Shown here: positions 7,287 to 16,658 of the stretch, in pieces
Position numbering within the stretch: the stretch's first letter is position 1
How the letters are laid out: each line of letters opens with the position of its first letter
Assembly (NCBI GenBank): GCA_034005165.1
Contig: JAVEVE010000001.1
Coordinates: 124,001-188,000 of the forward strand
Source: UBA1573 sp034005165
Lineage (GTDB): Bacteria > Pseudomonadota > Alphaproteobacteria > Micavibrionales > Micavibrionaceae
DNA length: 64,000 nucleotides
Direction of reading: 5' to 3'
The notes under the pieces: model-generated
Told to the model about the DNA's origin: nothing
Database searches by the model: none
The model's input: only the letters and a program-made list of their open reading frames with translations
Made by a program: the position numbers and the translations under genes

Positions 7287-10200
7287 TTATTCTGCTGCAT
7301 CCAGAAAGTCCAATTCCCCTTGAAGATCAACAGATACCAATTGGGAAACCCCGCGCTCTGCCATCGTTACCCCGTAGAGACGATCCATACGCGCCATTGT
7401 CAAACGATGGTGGGTAATAATGATGAAACGTGTTTTACATTTCTGGACAATTTCTTCAAGCATCGTACAGACGCGATCAACGTTCGCATCATCCAGGGGA
7501 GCATCAATCTCGTCAAGGACGCAGATAGGAGCAGGGTTGGTCAGGAACATTGCAAAGATAAGAGCTGTCGATGCCATGGTTTTCTCACCGCCTGACAATA
7601 GCGACAAGGATTGCAAAGATTTACCCGGAGGCTGTGCAAAAATCTCAAGCGAAGCTTCCAGAGGATCATCAGAGTCAACGAATGCCAAATGAGCTGTTCC
7701 ACCACCAAACAGACGTGTAAATAATGTCTGGAAGTGTGCATTAACAGTATCGAATGCCTGTTGCAGACGTTCACGTGCTTCCTTATTCAATTTGTGAATG
7801 CCGCCACGCAACTCTTCAATCGCCTGAGTAAGGTCGCCGCGTTCCTGAGAAAGCTTGGCTAATTGCTGCTCAACTTCTTGAGATTCAACATCTGCTCGTA
7901 AGTTAACTGGCCCCATGCCGTCACGTTCACGGATAAGACGATCACGTTTTCCGCGAATTTTGTCAATCGGCTCGGAATTGAGTTTCTCGAGATCCATTTC
8001 TGACGCTGTCCATAATTCATCAGGCGTCATCGAGAATTGATCCTCAATGGATTGACGAATAATCTCGATTGAACCGCTGGCAGCTTCCATTGTTGCCTGC
8101 GCTTTGGCGCGGGCTTCACGTGTCTCCATCAAAAGACCTTCTGAAACTTTCAGTTCGTGGTTGGTCTCTGCCAGAGTTTTTTCAGCCAATGCCAATGCAT
8201 CGGATGCATCATTTTTGGCATTTTCCATTGTCTTCAGGTTGTCCAGCAAAGCTATGCGCTGCTGGGTAATTTCTGCTGGGCGTGACGTGATTTCATCAAG
8301 CCTGGATTTTAGGCCTGCTTCACGATCATTGAGTTGGGCCAAGCGATCTTTCGCACGAATAGCGCGATTATTAAGATTGATACGTTCATCTGCAATCGCA
8401 CGAAGGCGTGCTTCACGACGACGAACACCTTGTTGAAAAATTTCAAGAGCCGCCGCAGCTTCACTCAGCGCAGCCTGTGCAGCAGCCAATGCCAGCTTGC
8501 GTTGCTCGACTTCCATATTCTGCTTTGCAAGAGCTTCATCATCAAAAGATTGTAAAGACGTTTGGTGGGTAAACACCGCAGCTTCCAGACGCTCGATATC
8601 TTCGCCGGCAAGACTAAGAGCCTCTTCCTGTTTTGCAATTTCGGAATCCATGCTCGCGCGTTTTTCAATAGCACGCTGCAATTCCGTCCGCTTGTTTGCA
8701 AGATTACGGTCAATTGTACGGGCTTCTTGTTCTGCAATCTGGACTGCCTGACGGCAGTCTTGAACGCGCGCCTGAGAGCCTCTTAATACTTCTTCTGCTG
8801 TATCAGAAGCAGATTGAGCAGCAGGTAGTTCGCTTTGCAACTCTTCCAGACGGTTTTTGTTTTTGAGACGAATAGCATTGCGGTCCATTGCCTTCGCACG
8901 AATACGAAGACCATCCCAACGCCAATAAGCCCCTTCACGGGATACGATAGATTGTCCAGGTTTTAACAGGGAGGCAGCAAACTCGCCCTGCTCATCGTTC
9001 TCAACAAAGCCGATATAGGAAAGAGCTATACCCAATGCTTCCGGTGCTTTGATGTGTGGAGCAAGTGGAAGTACACCGGCAGGAAAAGAAGGGGGGCTAT
9101 CAGCAGATCCAATTCCAGACCAAACGGCAGGGGCATCAGATTCCGTTGATGCCATGATGGTATCACCCAAAGCCTTGGACAATGCAGCTTCAAAACCTTC
9201 ATCTGCTTTAACTTCTTCCAGGACAGGGCGGAAACCGGATTGCGACTCTGATTTCAGGACACTTTCAAGTGCGTTCATCTCCGTCTTGATTTTAGACAGA
9301 GCTTCACGTGTCGACTGTTGCGCTCCACGTGCCTCTTCCAACGCCTGTTGTGCCAGATCCAGAGCCTCGCGGGACGATGTTTCAACATCACGTTTTTCAA
9401 TCAATTCTTTTTCGAAGGACTCTATTTCCTCGGAAATTCCTTCGATAGGCGTGGCCGCTTCTTGCTGTGCGCGTTTTGCCAAAATCTGTTCTTTCAGACT
9501 CTCAGCACGATTTTTAACAGCATTGAGACGGGACTGATCCTGTGCTAGTTGGGAATCCAGAGACGCACGCGTTGCTTTAAGACTAGCTGCCTGCTCTAAT
9601 GTTGCCTGATAATTCTCCTGAATGCGCATAACATCCAGTTCTTTCTCACCACGTTCATTGGTAAGACGTGTCACTTCCTCTTCCGTATTGGACTGTGCTT
9701 GAAGCTCTTTTTCCTCGCTATCCAGCTTTTCAAGTGTGGAAACACTCTCTTGCGCGGATTGCTCTTCATGAACACGGTCGGTCGCGATATGACTTAGGCC
9801 TGCTTTTGTTTCTTCAATTTGGGAAGTAACGCGTTGCTCTTCGTCATCGAGACGGCGCAATTCAAAATTCTGTGCTTGCCACGCAGCAGCAGTTTCTGCC
9901 TGCTTTTCGCGCAAAGGCGGCAATGCCTCACTTTGTTGGATTTGCAGACGGTTCAGCTCTGCAACGCTTGCCATGTGCTCGGCAACCATTCCTTCAGAAC
10001 TTGTAAATTCTTGCTCGGCTTCCGACTTCATAGTCCGGGCAATCATCCATTCGGCTAAGGCCAGTTTGGTTTCAAGTTCTTTGATTTCTGAAGAAATATT
10101 TTTATAACGTGTTGCCTGGCGACTTTGACGTTTCAAAGAATCCAGTTGTGTTTCAAGACCTGCGATGACGTCCTGCAAACGCGCAAGGTTTGCATCGGCA

Positions 10201-10760
10201 GCTTTCAAACGAAGCTCTGCTTCGTGGCGGCGGACATACAGCCCTGATACGCCTGCTGACTCTTCCAGAACTTGGCGCCGTTCCGCGGGCTTGGCATTTA
10301 TAATGGCAGCAATACGCCCCTGAGACACAATAGCAGCTGAATGTGCTCCGATTGCCATGTCAGCAAAGAGCATTTGAACATCACGTGCGCGAACAGGTTT
10401 GCTGTTCACGTAATAGCTCGACCCCATATCTTTTTCGATGCGGCGAACAACTTCAATTTCATCTACATTATTGAACAGGGCTGGTGCAGTCCTCTCGCGG
10501 TTGTCAAGAACAACAGAAACTTCCGCAGAATTACGTGCTGGGCGAGAACTGGTTCCACTAAAGATCACGTCTTCCATACCGGAGCCGCGGAGTCTTTTTG
10601 CGGAAGTCTCTCCCATCACCCAGGACAGGGCTTCAACAAGGTTTGATTTGCCACATCCATTCGGGCCGACAATCCCCGTCAAACCTGGACCGATATCCAG
10701 ATCAGATTTTTCAACAAATGATTTGAAACCATGAAGACGGAGGCGGCTAAAATTTGACAT
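7287..10760 (-). CDS. smc: Chromosome segregation protein SMC
   Basis: The ATPase that compacts and segregates the chromosome together with ScpA and ScpB. At 1157 residues it has the full SMC layout. A head half at the N-terminus carries Walker A GPNGCGKS (about 32-39). A coiled coil leads to a hinge (about 510-620, with FRPVLEEVKADEGFEAAL), then a second coiled coil. The C-terminal head has the LSGGEK signature (about 1055) and Walker B VLDEIDAPLDD (about 1081). It is the last gene of a dciA-suhB-ompA-dsbA-smc run on the minus strand; the DUF721, DsbA and SMC genes are regular neighbours in alphaproteobacteria. Confidence 0.97.
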   Translation of the reverse strand: MSNFSRLRLHGFKSFVEKSDLDIGPGLTGIVGPNGCGKSNLVEALSWVMGETSAKRLRGSGMEDVIFSGTSSRPARNSAEVSVVLDNRERTAPALFNNVDEIEVVRRIEKDMGSSYYVNSKPVRARDVQMLFADMAIGAHSAAIVSQGRIAAIINAKPAERRQVLEESAGVSGLYVRRHEAELRLKAADANLARLQDVIAGLETQLDSLKRQSRQATRYKNISSEIKELETKLALAEWMIARTMKSEAEQEFTSSEGMVAEHMASVAELNRLQIQQSEALPPLREKQAETAAAWQAQNFELRRLDDEEQRVTSQIEETKAGLSHIATDRVHEEQSAQESVSTLEKLDSEEKELQAQSNTEEEVTRLTNERGEKELDVMRIQENYQATLEQAASLKATRASLDSQLAQDQSRLNAVKNRAESLKEQILAKRAQQEAATPIEGISEEIESFEKELIEKRDVETSSREALDLAQQALEEARGAQQSTREALSKIKTEMNALESVLKSESQSGFRPVLEEVKADEGFEAALSKALGDTIMASTESDAPAVWSGIGSADSPPSFPAGVLPLAPHIKAPEALGIALSYIGFVENDEQGEFAASLLKPGQSIVSREGAYWRWDGLRIRAKAMDRNAIRLKNKNRLEELQSELPAAQSASDTAEEVLRGSQARVQDCRQAVQIAEQEARTIDRNLANKRTELQRAIEKRASMDSEIAKQEEALSLAGEDIERLEAAVFTHQTSLQSFDDEALAKQNMEVEQRKLALAAAQAALSEAAAALEIFQQGVRRREARLRAIADERINLNNRAIRAKDRLAQLNDREAGLKSRLDEITSRPAEITQQRIALLDNLKTMENAKNDASDALALAEKTLAETNHELKVSEGLLMETREARAKAQATMEAASGSIEIIRQSIEDQFSMTPDELWTASEMDLEKLNSEPIDKIRGKRDRLIRERDGMGPVNLRADVESQEVEQQLAKLSQERGDLTQAIEELRGGIHKLNKEARERLQQAFDTVNAHFQTLFTRLFGGGTAHLAFVDSDDPLEASLEIFAQPPGKSLQSLSLLSGGEKTMASTALIFAMFLTNPAPICVLDEIDAPLDDANVDRVCTMLEEIVQKCKTRFIIITHHRLTMARMDRLYGVTMAERGVSQLVSVDLQGELDFLDAAE

Positions 10761-10806
10761 GTCGCAGTCTAAACCTTGTTACATTATTTAAGTTCTAAGT
10801 TTGCTA

Positions 10807-11703
10807 TTACTCTTCGGATGGAGGCTCTTTACCGGAGGCGATAGCATCAAACGTCGCTTGAAAGAATTCGTATGGTTGATGACCAACGATAATTTTAGCT
10901 CCATTATTCACAACAAAAGTTGGTGTTGATGCAATTTTGTACTCATCTCCGGCAGCTTTCATATCTCCGATAATACGCTTTTGAAGATCAAGATTATTCA
11001 TGCATTCCTGAGCTTTTTCTTCACCAAGACCTGCCAGTTTTGCGTACTGAATAAGCTTGTCACGGAAGTCAGCCCCATAGGCCCAGTTTTGTTGTTGTTC
11101 AAAGAGCAATCCCATAAAAGCAGTGAACTGGTCTTCCGGCATACAACGAAGCACGGACGACGCAATAACCGCAGGTTGGTTCAACGGATATTCCTTAAAA
11201 ATGAATTGAACTTTACCTGTATCAATGTAGTTCTCTTTTATTTTGACAAGATCAGCGTTGTGAAACGAAGCACAGTGAGAGCAGGTCAGAGACGAGTATT
11301 CGACAACTTTAATAGGAGCATCATTGCTTCCTAGTACGCGGTCACCCATCATGGCATCAATTTCAGCATTCGCAGGATCAGTAACTGCCTTCGGATATGC
11401 AACAGACGGGATTGGTAATTTCTTGGTATCCACGACAACCGGCTTATTTGCATCCGGTGCCTCAGATGTGATGGTGTCAACCGCGGTTGCATCCTGAGTG
11501 TCCTCTGTAGCAACTTCAGCAACAGCAGGCGCATCTTGTGCAGGCTCGATCTTTTCTTCCATGGTTGTTTCCACAGCAGGATTAGCATCCGGTGCAGGAG
11601 GGAAGTCCTCCATATTTTTCATGAAGAAATACAAAGCCGCTGCAAGTACAGCAACAACCAAAACAACTACGATGATCTTTGAAGATCCTTTATTTTCTGA
11701 CAT
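10807..11703 (-). CDS. Membrane-anchored DsbA-family thiol:disulfide oxidoreductase
   Basis: A predicted periplasmic thioredoxin-fold protein held by one N-terminal membrane helix (about residues 9-28). An Ala/Glu/Thr/Pro-rich spacer (about 35-105) reaches to a DsbA-like domain. The redox motif is CSHC (141-144) in VEYSSLTCSHCASF, and the cis-Pro loop is in ASTPTFVVNN near residue 257. This is the DsbA-like protein usually found between DUF721 and smc in alphaproteobacteria. GAGGAGAAGG precedes the ATG. Whether it oxidises, isomerises or reduces its substrates cannot be told. Confidence 0.9.
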   Translation of the reverse strand: MSENKGSSKIIVVVLVVAVLAAALYFFMKNMEDFPPAPDANPAVETTMEEKIEPAQDAPAVAEVATEDTQDATAVDTITSEAPDANKPVVVDTKKLPIPSVAYPKAVTDPANAEIDAMMGDRVLGSNDAPIKVVEYSSLTCSHCASFHNADLVKIKENYIDTGKVQFIFKEYPLNQPAVIASSVLRCMPEDQFTAFMGLLFEQQQNWAYGADFRDKLIQYAKLAGLGEEKAQECMNNLDLQKRIIGDMKAAGDEYKIASTPTFVVNNGAKIIVGHQPYEFFQATFDAIASGKEPPSEE

Positions 11704-11744
11704 ACGTCCTTCTCCTCACAACCTGTGTGATTTTCATAAACTGG

Positions 11745-11773
11745 GATATAGCCCAGAACCCGATAATTTCCAA
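11745..11773 (-). promoter_or_regulatory. Putative sigma70-like promoter for the DsbA-like gene
   Basis: On the minus strand TTGGAA (11768-11773) and TATATC (11745-11750) are 17 bases apart, about 40 bases before the DsbA-like start. Each matches the consensus at four of six positions. Pattern match only. Confidence 0.35.
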
Positions 11774-11837
11774 GAATTAATACGATATGACGTAAATTCC
11801 AGATGAATTTCAAATAAAACATCCGCTTGTATGCTGC

Positions 11838-11846
11838 TTATCCACA
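11838..11846 (+). promoter_or_regulatory. DnaA-box-like sequence
   Basis: TTATCCACA, a perfect match to the DnaA 9-mer consensus, lies in the 182-base gap between the OmpA-domain gene and the DsbA-like gene. A single box can arise by chance, so function is not implied. Confidence 0.3.
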
Positions 11847-11885
11847 TAACATTCCGCTGCTACAAAAACATATAAATATGTGAAA

Positions 11886-13118
11886 TTACTTTAAAAAATG
11901 CAGATCCATACGGTCCACAGGGGATTCTTGTGTATTATCACTCAAGGCCCGAACATCAATTCTGGTGGGCTCTATCCCTTTTTCAAGAAGGTAGGATCTT
12001 GTCGACAAGGCCCGAGACAAAGAAATTCTTCTGGATGATCCCTGACTACCGTCCGTTGAGCTGGCAAAGGCCAAAATCTCGAGACGCCCCTTAGGAAACT
12101 GGTTCATGCTGGGAATAACATTTTGGTCCAGTATCCTTTTCTGGTCCTCATCCAGCTCTGAAACCCCAGATTTGAAAGAGACACTGAATTGATCCAATAC
12201 ACCGGATGCAGGCTCAACTTCCTCAGGCTTGCTTTCAATGCCAAGGGCAGCACGGACTTCGGAAGCTGATTTGCTCATGTGGCGCGTCAAAGCATCATCC
12301 ATCATTCTCACACCCACGCTTGGTTTTGCAGGCTGCTCAGGCTGGATAGGGGGAGGCAAACCTGCCATAGCAGGCAAAGGCTTCGCTTCCACATGAATAG
12401 GTGGCACAGCAGGCATAGTCTTTGGTGTTGACGGATGATATGCGTTGACGACTTTGGTTGCAGTTATGACAGACACGTTCCTTTCTTTAGCAGGAATATG
12501 CTCGGTCAATGCAAGTCCCTGAGGTTTTTTAGCGGGAACAGGAGGATATTTTTCATCTGCTTGAGCCGCAGACGACGCCATAATCATATCCTCCGGAATT
12601 TCACCTTTCTCGGCAAAAGTTCCTGGCTCAGGTAAAGGCAAAAGGGGCATATTACGTTCATCCGCCACTGGCTTTTTAATTAAAGCCACCTTATGTTCCT
12701 CGGAAGATGATTTGTCACTGATGCCGGCAGGCTTTTTAACTGGACGCTCTACAATTTCAGAAGATTTCTGCAAAGTAAGAACATGATGGTTTTCTACAGG
12801 ATGTTCCAACAGCGCCCGACTATCCGGAGAAGTTAAAACGGGAGCAGATAATGAATCAGAAACCACAGTTGCCGCGACAGGATTTTTGTCGGAAGCCGGT
12901 GCAGTCAATTGAGGTTCATCCTGTAAAGCGGGCTGCACGCGCTGCGAAGAATTTCCCCCGAACATCGGCGGAGGAGTATATCCTTCCAGATTTTGAAGTA
13001 CAGAACGATCAACTTCGACATCTGCCCGACCATACTCGCCTCTGTTCTCTGCATGAGCATAGGAATACCCAAGCACAAACAAAAAAAGACACATAAATAT
13101 AGACGGCAGAACCTTCAT
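11886..13118 (-). CDS. Secreted OmpA-domain protein with long Pro-rich spacer
   Basis: A predicted envelope protein with a signal peptide (hydrophobic to about residue 20, then AHAE). A long disordered region rich in Pro, Ala, Lys and Glu follows (about 50-310). A C-terminal OmpA-like domain (about 325-410) contains LEILAFASSTDGSQGSSRRI and a final DNTQESPVDRMDLHFLK segment. OmpA-like domains bind peptidoglycan, so it probably links to the cell wall; the spacer could span the periplasm. No beta-barrel is seen. It lies 6 bases after suhB on the same strand. It is not a named family I recognise beyond the OmpA domain. Confidence 0.8.
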   Translation of the reverse strand: MKVLPSIFMCLFLFVLGYSYAHAENRGEYGRADVEVDRSVLQNLEGYTPPPMFGGNSSQRVQPALQDEPQLTAPASDKNPVAATVVSDSLSAPVLTSPDSRALLEHPVENHHVLTLQKSSEIVERPVKKPAGISDKSSSEEHKVALIKKPVADERNMPLLPLPEPGTFAEKGEIPEDMIMASSAAQADEKYPPVPAKKPQGLALTEHIPAKERNVSVITATKVVNAYHPSTPKTMPAVPPIHVEAKPLPAMAGLPPPIQPEQPAKPSVGVRMMDDALTRHMSKSASEVRAALGIESKPEEVEPASGVLDQFSVSFKSGVSELDEDQKRILDQNVIPSMNQFPKGRLEILAFASSTDGSQGSSRRISLSRALSTRSYLLEKGIEPTRIDVRALSDNTQESPVDRMDLHFLK

Positions 13119-13124
13119 CTAAGC

Positions 13125-13943
13125 CTAGGCCTCATCCAGAATTTTTTTGATAGATTGTTGTAAATTCGCATTACAAGCCAGAATAGAATCCGCATAAACC
13201 GGGTTTTTATCGCCACCCAACGAAATCACAGAACCGCCTGCTTCTTTAACAATTAGTGCCCCCGCAGAAACATCCCAAGGGGATAGTTTATTCTCCCAAA
13301 AAGCGTCATAACGACCCGCAGCAACATAGCATAAATCAAGAGCTGCGGCTCCCATTCTGCGAAAACCAGCAACACGGGCATGCAACGCATTCAGTTGGCG
13401 GATAAATTTTCCTTTGGTATCAGCATCTCTGGAACAGGCATCGCCACCTGCAATAACACACAGATCAAGGTCTTTACGGGCAGCCACACGAAGACGGCGC
13501 TTCTGCATAAATGCTCCTGCGCCTTTTTCTGCATGAAACACTTCATTTCTCAGCGGGTCCATAACAAGTCCAGCAATCATTTCACGACCTGTCGGACCAT
13601 TACGCTCCAATCCGATTGAAATGTTGAAGTGTGGAATGCCGTGCAAGAAGTTGGTTGTCCCATCCAAAGGATCAATAATAAAGCGGAATTCTTCATTTCC
13701 GTTCCCGCCTTCAGCAGAAACGCTTCCGCTTTCTTCCATCAGGAATCCAAACGAAGGGCGGGCCTTTTTAAGCTCGGCGTAAAGTATTTCCTCTGACCTT
13801 GTATCCGCAGCCGATACAAAGTCCGCAGGACCTTTACGGGAAACTTGCAGGTTTTCAACCTCGCCGTAATCACGTACAAGTGACTTGGCTGCTTTCTCAG
13901 CGGCCTTAAGCATGATGGTCAGGTTCGGCGATAAAACGGACAT
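13125..13943 (-). CDS. suhB: Inositol-1-monophosphatase family protein (SuhB-like)
   Basis: A Mg2+-dependent sugar phosphatase of the IMPase fold. The metal-site motifs are complete: MEES (69-72), IDPLDGTTNF (about 90-99) and WDVSAGALIVKEAGG near residue 223. The length of 272 residues is normal. Family members hydrolyse inositol phosphates, and in E. coli SuhB also acts on rRNA transcription with Nus factors, so the cellular role here is open. It lies 6 bases upstream of the OmpA-domain gene and between dciA and the DsbA-like gene. Confidence 0.9.
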   Translation of the reverse strand: MSVLSPNLTIMLKAAEKAAKSLVRDYGEVENLQVSRKGPADFVSAADTRSEEILYAELKKARPSFGFLMEESGSVSAEGGNGNEEFRFIIDPLDGTTNFLHGIPHFNISIGLERNGPTGREMIAGLVMDPLRNEVFHAEKGAGAFMQKRRLRVAARKDLDLCVIAGGDACSRDADTKGKFIRQLNALHARVAGFRRMGAAALDLCYVAAGRYDAFWENKLSPWDVSAGALIVKEAGGSVISLGGDKNPVYADSILACNANLQQSIKKILDEA

Positions 13944-14086
13944 AATATTTAATTCTCTTTGTTTTAATTATATTTGGTATGGTTTAATTCGAGGCAGTAC
14001 TATCTCGGATAGTTACAAAAGTCGTTTATACTGACTTTCTAAATAATTTCATCAATTTTTAGGCCTGTTTTCTATTTCGTCAGCCT

Positions 14087-14587
14087 CTAAATTTTGTCTG
14101 CACCTTTTTTTCTTAATATGCCCTGTCCGAGCTTTTCAAGTATTTTTCGTAAATCTTCGTCCTCTATAGCTTCAAGAGCAGGGGCAATGCGCTGTTGCTC
14201 TTCAGAGGATAAGGGGGCATTTTTCTTAGCCTTATAGCCATTCCAGTCATCGGCGCTACTATTTGCCGCCACATGTACAAATCGAATAGATGTAATCCAG
14301 TTATCCCCGAAAATCTGGTTCAAACGTTCAAGGATCAAGTCCTTTTGGTAATGGAGAAGCGCTGCATCTGCGCTATTTGCGCCTATATCAAGCGATGCCT
14401 GCGGTTTTTCCCCTCTTGTTTTTGGCTTTCTGTAATGTAGTTTGACTGGCTGTGCCTTGGACGACATATCGCTCCCCACAATGCTCTCCCAATGGGATAA
14501 TATTCTACCCAACGCCACAAACTTCCGTGCAAAAGCATCGGAAGTCAGTTTTGAAACAGATACGGAAAGAGGGCGCAAGTCCTGCAT
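14087..14587 (-). CDS. dciA: DUF721 protein, DciA-like helicase loader/operator
   Basis: DUF721 proteins include DciA, the ancestral partner that loads the replicative helicase DnaB in bacteria lacking DnaC. The N-terminal half (SVSKLTSDAFARKF and GRILSHWESIVG) matches the family's KH-like domain. I start it at ATG 14587 (MQDLRPLSVS), which gives the usual family N-terminus. A GTG at 14623 would add 12 residues and overlap the divergent mutY start by 18 bases. It stands head-to-head with mutY and upstream of the DsbA-like and smc genes, its conserved alphaproteobacterial setting. Confidence 0.82.
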   Translation of the reverse strand: MQDLRPLSVSVSKLTSDAFARKFVALGRILSHWESIVGSDMSSKAQPVKLHYRKPKTRGEKPQASLDIGANSADAALLHYQKDLILERLNQIFGDNWITSIRFVHVAANSSADDWNGYKAKKNAPLSSEEQQRIAPALEAIEDEDLRKILEKLGQGILRKKGADKI

Positions 14588-14605
14588 AAAAAGAGTTGTA
14601 CTGCC

Positions 14606-15715
14606 TTGATAAGAAAAAGTCACGTTTTTGAATGGCCTTCGTCAAAATTCCAGAAAAATCTACTGGAATGGTACGATCGCTACCGCCGAGACTTGCCATG
14701 GCGCGCCCGTAAAGGCCATAAATCGGACCCTTACCATGTCTGGATGTCTGAAGTGATGCTTCAACAGACTACTGTCCCAGCCGTAAAATCCTATTTCGAT
14801 AAATTTACAGCACTCTGGCCAACCGTTAAACATTTGGCATCTGCCCCAGAAGATCATGTTCTAAAGGAATGGGCAGGGCTTGGATATTATGCACGCGCCA
14901 GAAATCTGTATAAGTGTGCACGTGCGATTACGGCCGAATATGGAGGTGTATTTCCTGATACAGAGGAAGAGCTTATTAAATTACCGGGAATTGGACCATA
15001 TTCGGCAGCCGCAATTACTTCTATAGCCTATAATAAGCAGGCAACGGTTGTCGATGGCAACGTGGAACGTATAGTTGCCCGACTTTCTGCCTTGGAAGAA
15101 CCTCTACCGCAAGCGAAAAAGGCAATTAAAGAGCTGGCAAAACATCTCTATGAGGATATCGGTAAAAGAGCCGCAGATATGCCTCAGGCTCTGATGGATT
15201 TGGGAGCAATGATCTGCACACCGAAATCCCCATCCTGCGGTTTGTGTCCTGTAAGTGCATATTGTACCGCCAGAAAATCCGGGACACAGGAAAATTATCC
15301 TCTCAAAGCCGAAAAGGTTAAAAAACCGACCAGAACAGGGGTGGTTTACTGGCTACAAACGACTTCGGGGGAAGTTTTAGTAGAGAAACGTTCCACAGAG
15401 AGAATGTTGGGCGGAATGATGGCTTTTCCCGGTAGTAATTGGGATAATTATACAGGAGAAAGCTTTAATAGGGATCTAACTATAGAAAATATAAAAAATT
15501 GGGAGCAATGCGGACAAATCAAGCATGTATTTACCCATTTTACGCTTATACTTGATGTCAGAAAGGCTAGAGTCTCAAAGAAGAATCTTATATTAAACAA
15601 TAATCAACGTCTTGTCGGTATAAAGGACATTGGAGACTTGGGGTTTCCGAGTTTATACAAGAAGGTATCAAATATGGTTCTCACGTTTGATTCATCAGGA
15701 AATAGGAATGAATAA
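14606..15715 (+). CDS. mutY: A/G-specific adenine DNA glycosylase MutY
   Basis: Removes adenine mispaired with 8-oxoguanine. The catalytic Glu is in MSEVMLQQT (residue 49). The helix-hairpin-helix is LPGIGPYSA (about 126), with catalytic Asp150 in VVDGNVER. The iron-sulfur cluster Cys are 204, 211, 214 and 220 (C-x6-C-x2-C-x5-C). A MutT-like C-terminal domain follows from about 235 to the end. The start is TTG at 14606: no ATG lies upstream of the essential WYDRYRRDLPWR helix, and the next in-frame ATG would delete it. Divergent from dciA; overlaps the next gene by 8 bases. Confidence 0.93.
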   Translation: MIRKSHVFEWPSSKFQKNLLEWYDRYRRDLPWRARKGHKSDPYHVWMSEVMLQQTTVPAVKSYFDKFTALWPTVKHLASAPEDHVLKEWAGLGYYARARNLYKCARAITAEYGGVFPDTEEELIKLPGIGPYSAAAITSIAYNKQATVVDGNVERIVARLSALEEPLPQAKKAIKELAKHLYEDIGKRAADMPQALMDLGAMICTPKSPSCGLCPVSAYCTARKSGTQENYPLKAEKVKKPTRTGVVYWLQTTSGEVLVEKRSTERMLGGMMAFPGSNWDNYTGESFNRDLTIENIKNWEQCGQIKHVFTHFTLILDVRKARVSKKNLILNNNQRLVGIKDIGDLGFPSLYKKVSNMVLTFDSSGNRNE

Positions 15716-16598
15716 GAGAGTGCTTAATCTTAAATTCGTTGTAACCGGCCTAACTGCGGCACTTCTTGCTGCAGCTATTTTTATTCCACATAACGGCTTT
15801 GCGCAAAATGCTGATGAAACACCACCTGTGGTCCAAAGCAAGCAGAGCCAGCAGGACTTGCTGTCCACTAGTAAGATGGTCAGCGATTTGTCAACCGAGA
15901 ATACAAAAATCGTCAGAAAAAAAGAAACAGTAAGATATGTTCCGGCAACAAAAGAAAATATTGTTCGCCTTTTGTATTTCTTCAATATAGTTGAATTAAA
16001 TGACCTGTCGTCTATTGATGCCTACATCCGATCCTCGGAATGCAACCTGTATGCAAAATATTATTTCGACGAATTCGAATGGCGTAAAATAGAGATGGCA
16101 ACAATTGACTATCTCAAAAAGTATTCCAGCAGCTTCTCGAATTACGTAGAGATTATTCAACCTGTACAGATCGGTCGCTATGACTTTGATTTGAACGGCT
16201 TTACCTTGGAGAATAATGGTGAGCTTCTCAACATGAAATCAATCCAGATTTCCGATGCCCGTGAGATGCAAAACGAATGCGGCCTGAACCCTGAAAAAGA
16301 TGGGCGCTTCAGTGGTACGGCTGTTGTGAATTTGCGCAACCCGATCAATATTGATTTTATTCGCGTAAACCACCAGCTCGCAAAAGAATATCTACAGTTT
16401 TTTGAAGACCGTTATGGGTCATTAAATGGAGAAAAACAGGTTTTCTTTAGATACCGTATTCGCCTGGATCGCTTCCTCAGATATGACCCGTATTCTAATG
16501 CAGGTCAGGCGCTGATATTCGAAGGAAAGGTTCTGCAGATTGATATCTTCGCAGATCAGGAAATGTTCTTGCCGCTATTCTCGCAAACATACGAATAA
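15708..16598 (+). CDS. Secreted protein of unknown function, coupled to mutY
   Basis: I do not recognise this 296-residue protein. It begins with a clear signal peptide (NLKFVVTGLTAALLAAAIF, then GFAQ), a Gln/Ser/Thr-rich linker to about residue 70, and then a folded-looking region with alternating aromatic and charged residues and no repeats or further membrane segments. Two Cys (SSECNLY and QNECGLN) could form a disulfide. The ATG at 15708 overlaps the mutY stop by 8 bases and has AGGAAATAGGA before it, so translation is likely coupled. The track-length frame would start inside mutY. Probably periplasmic; convergent with folB. Confidence 0.8.
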   Translation: MNKRVLNLKFVVTGLTAALLAAAIFIPHNGFAQNADETPPVVQSKQSQQDLLSTSKMVSDLSTENTKIVRKKETVRYVPATKENIVRLLYFFNIVELNDLSSIDAYIRSSECNLYAKYYFDEFEWRKIEMATIDYLKKYSSSFSNYVEIIQPVQIGRYDFDLNGFTLENNGELLNMKSIQISDAREMQNECGLNPEKDGRFSGTAVVNLRNPINIDFIRVNHQLAKEYLQFFEDRYGSLNGEKQVFFRYRIRLDRFLRYDPYSNAGQALIFEGKVLQIDIFADQEMFLPLFSQTYE

Positions 16599-16625
16599 AA
16601 TAAAATAGTATTGAATACTAATAAA

Positions 16626-16658
16626 ATCAGGGCAGGGGTTAAAATTTTTCGCCCTGAT
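16626..16658 (-). terminator. Hairpin at the folB 3' end
   Basis: ATCAGGGC (16626-16633) pairs with GCCCTGAT (16651-16658) across a 17-base loop that contains the folB stop codon. On the minus strand the stem is followed by TTTATTAG, a short U-rich run. It lies between two convergent genes and could also slow transcription on the plus strand. Confidence 0.5.
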
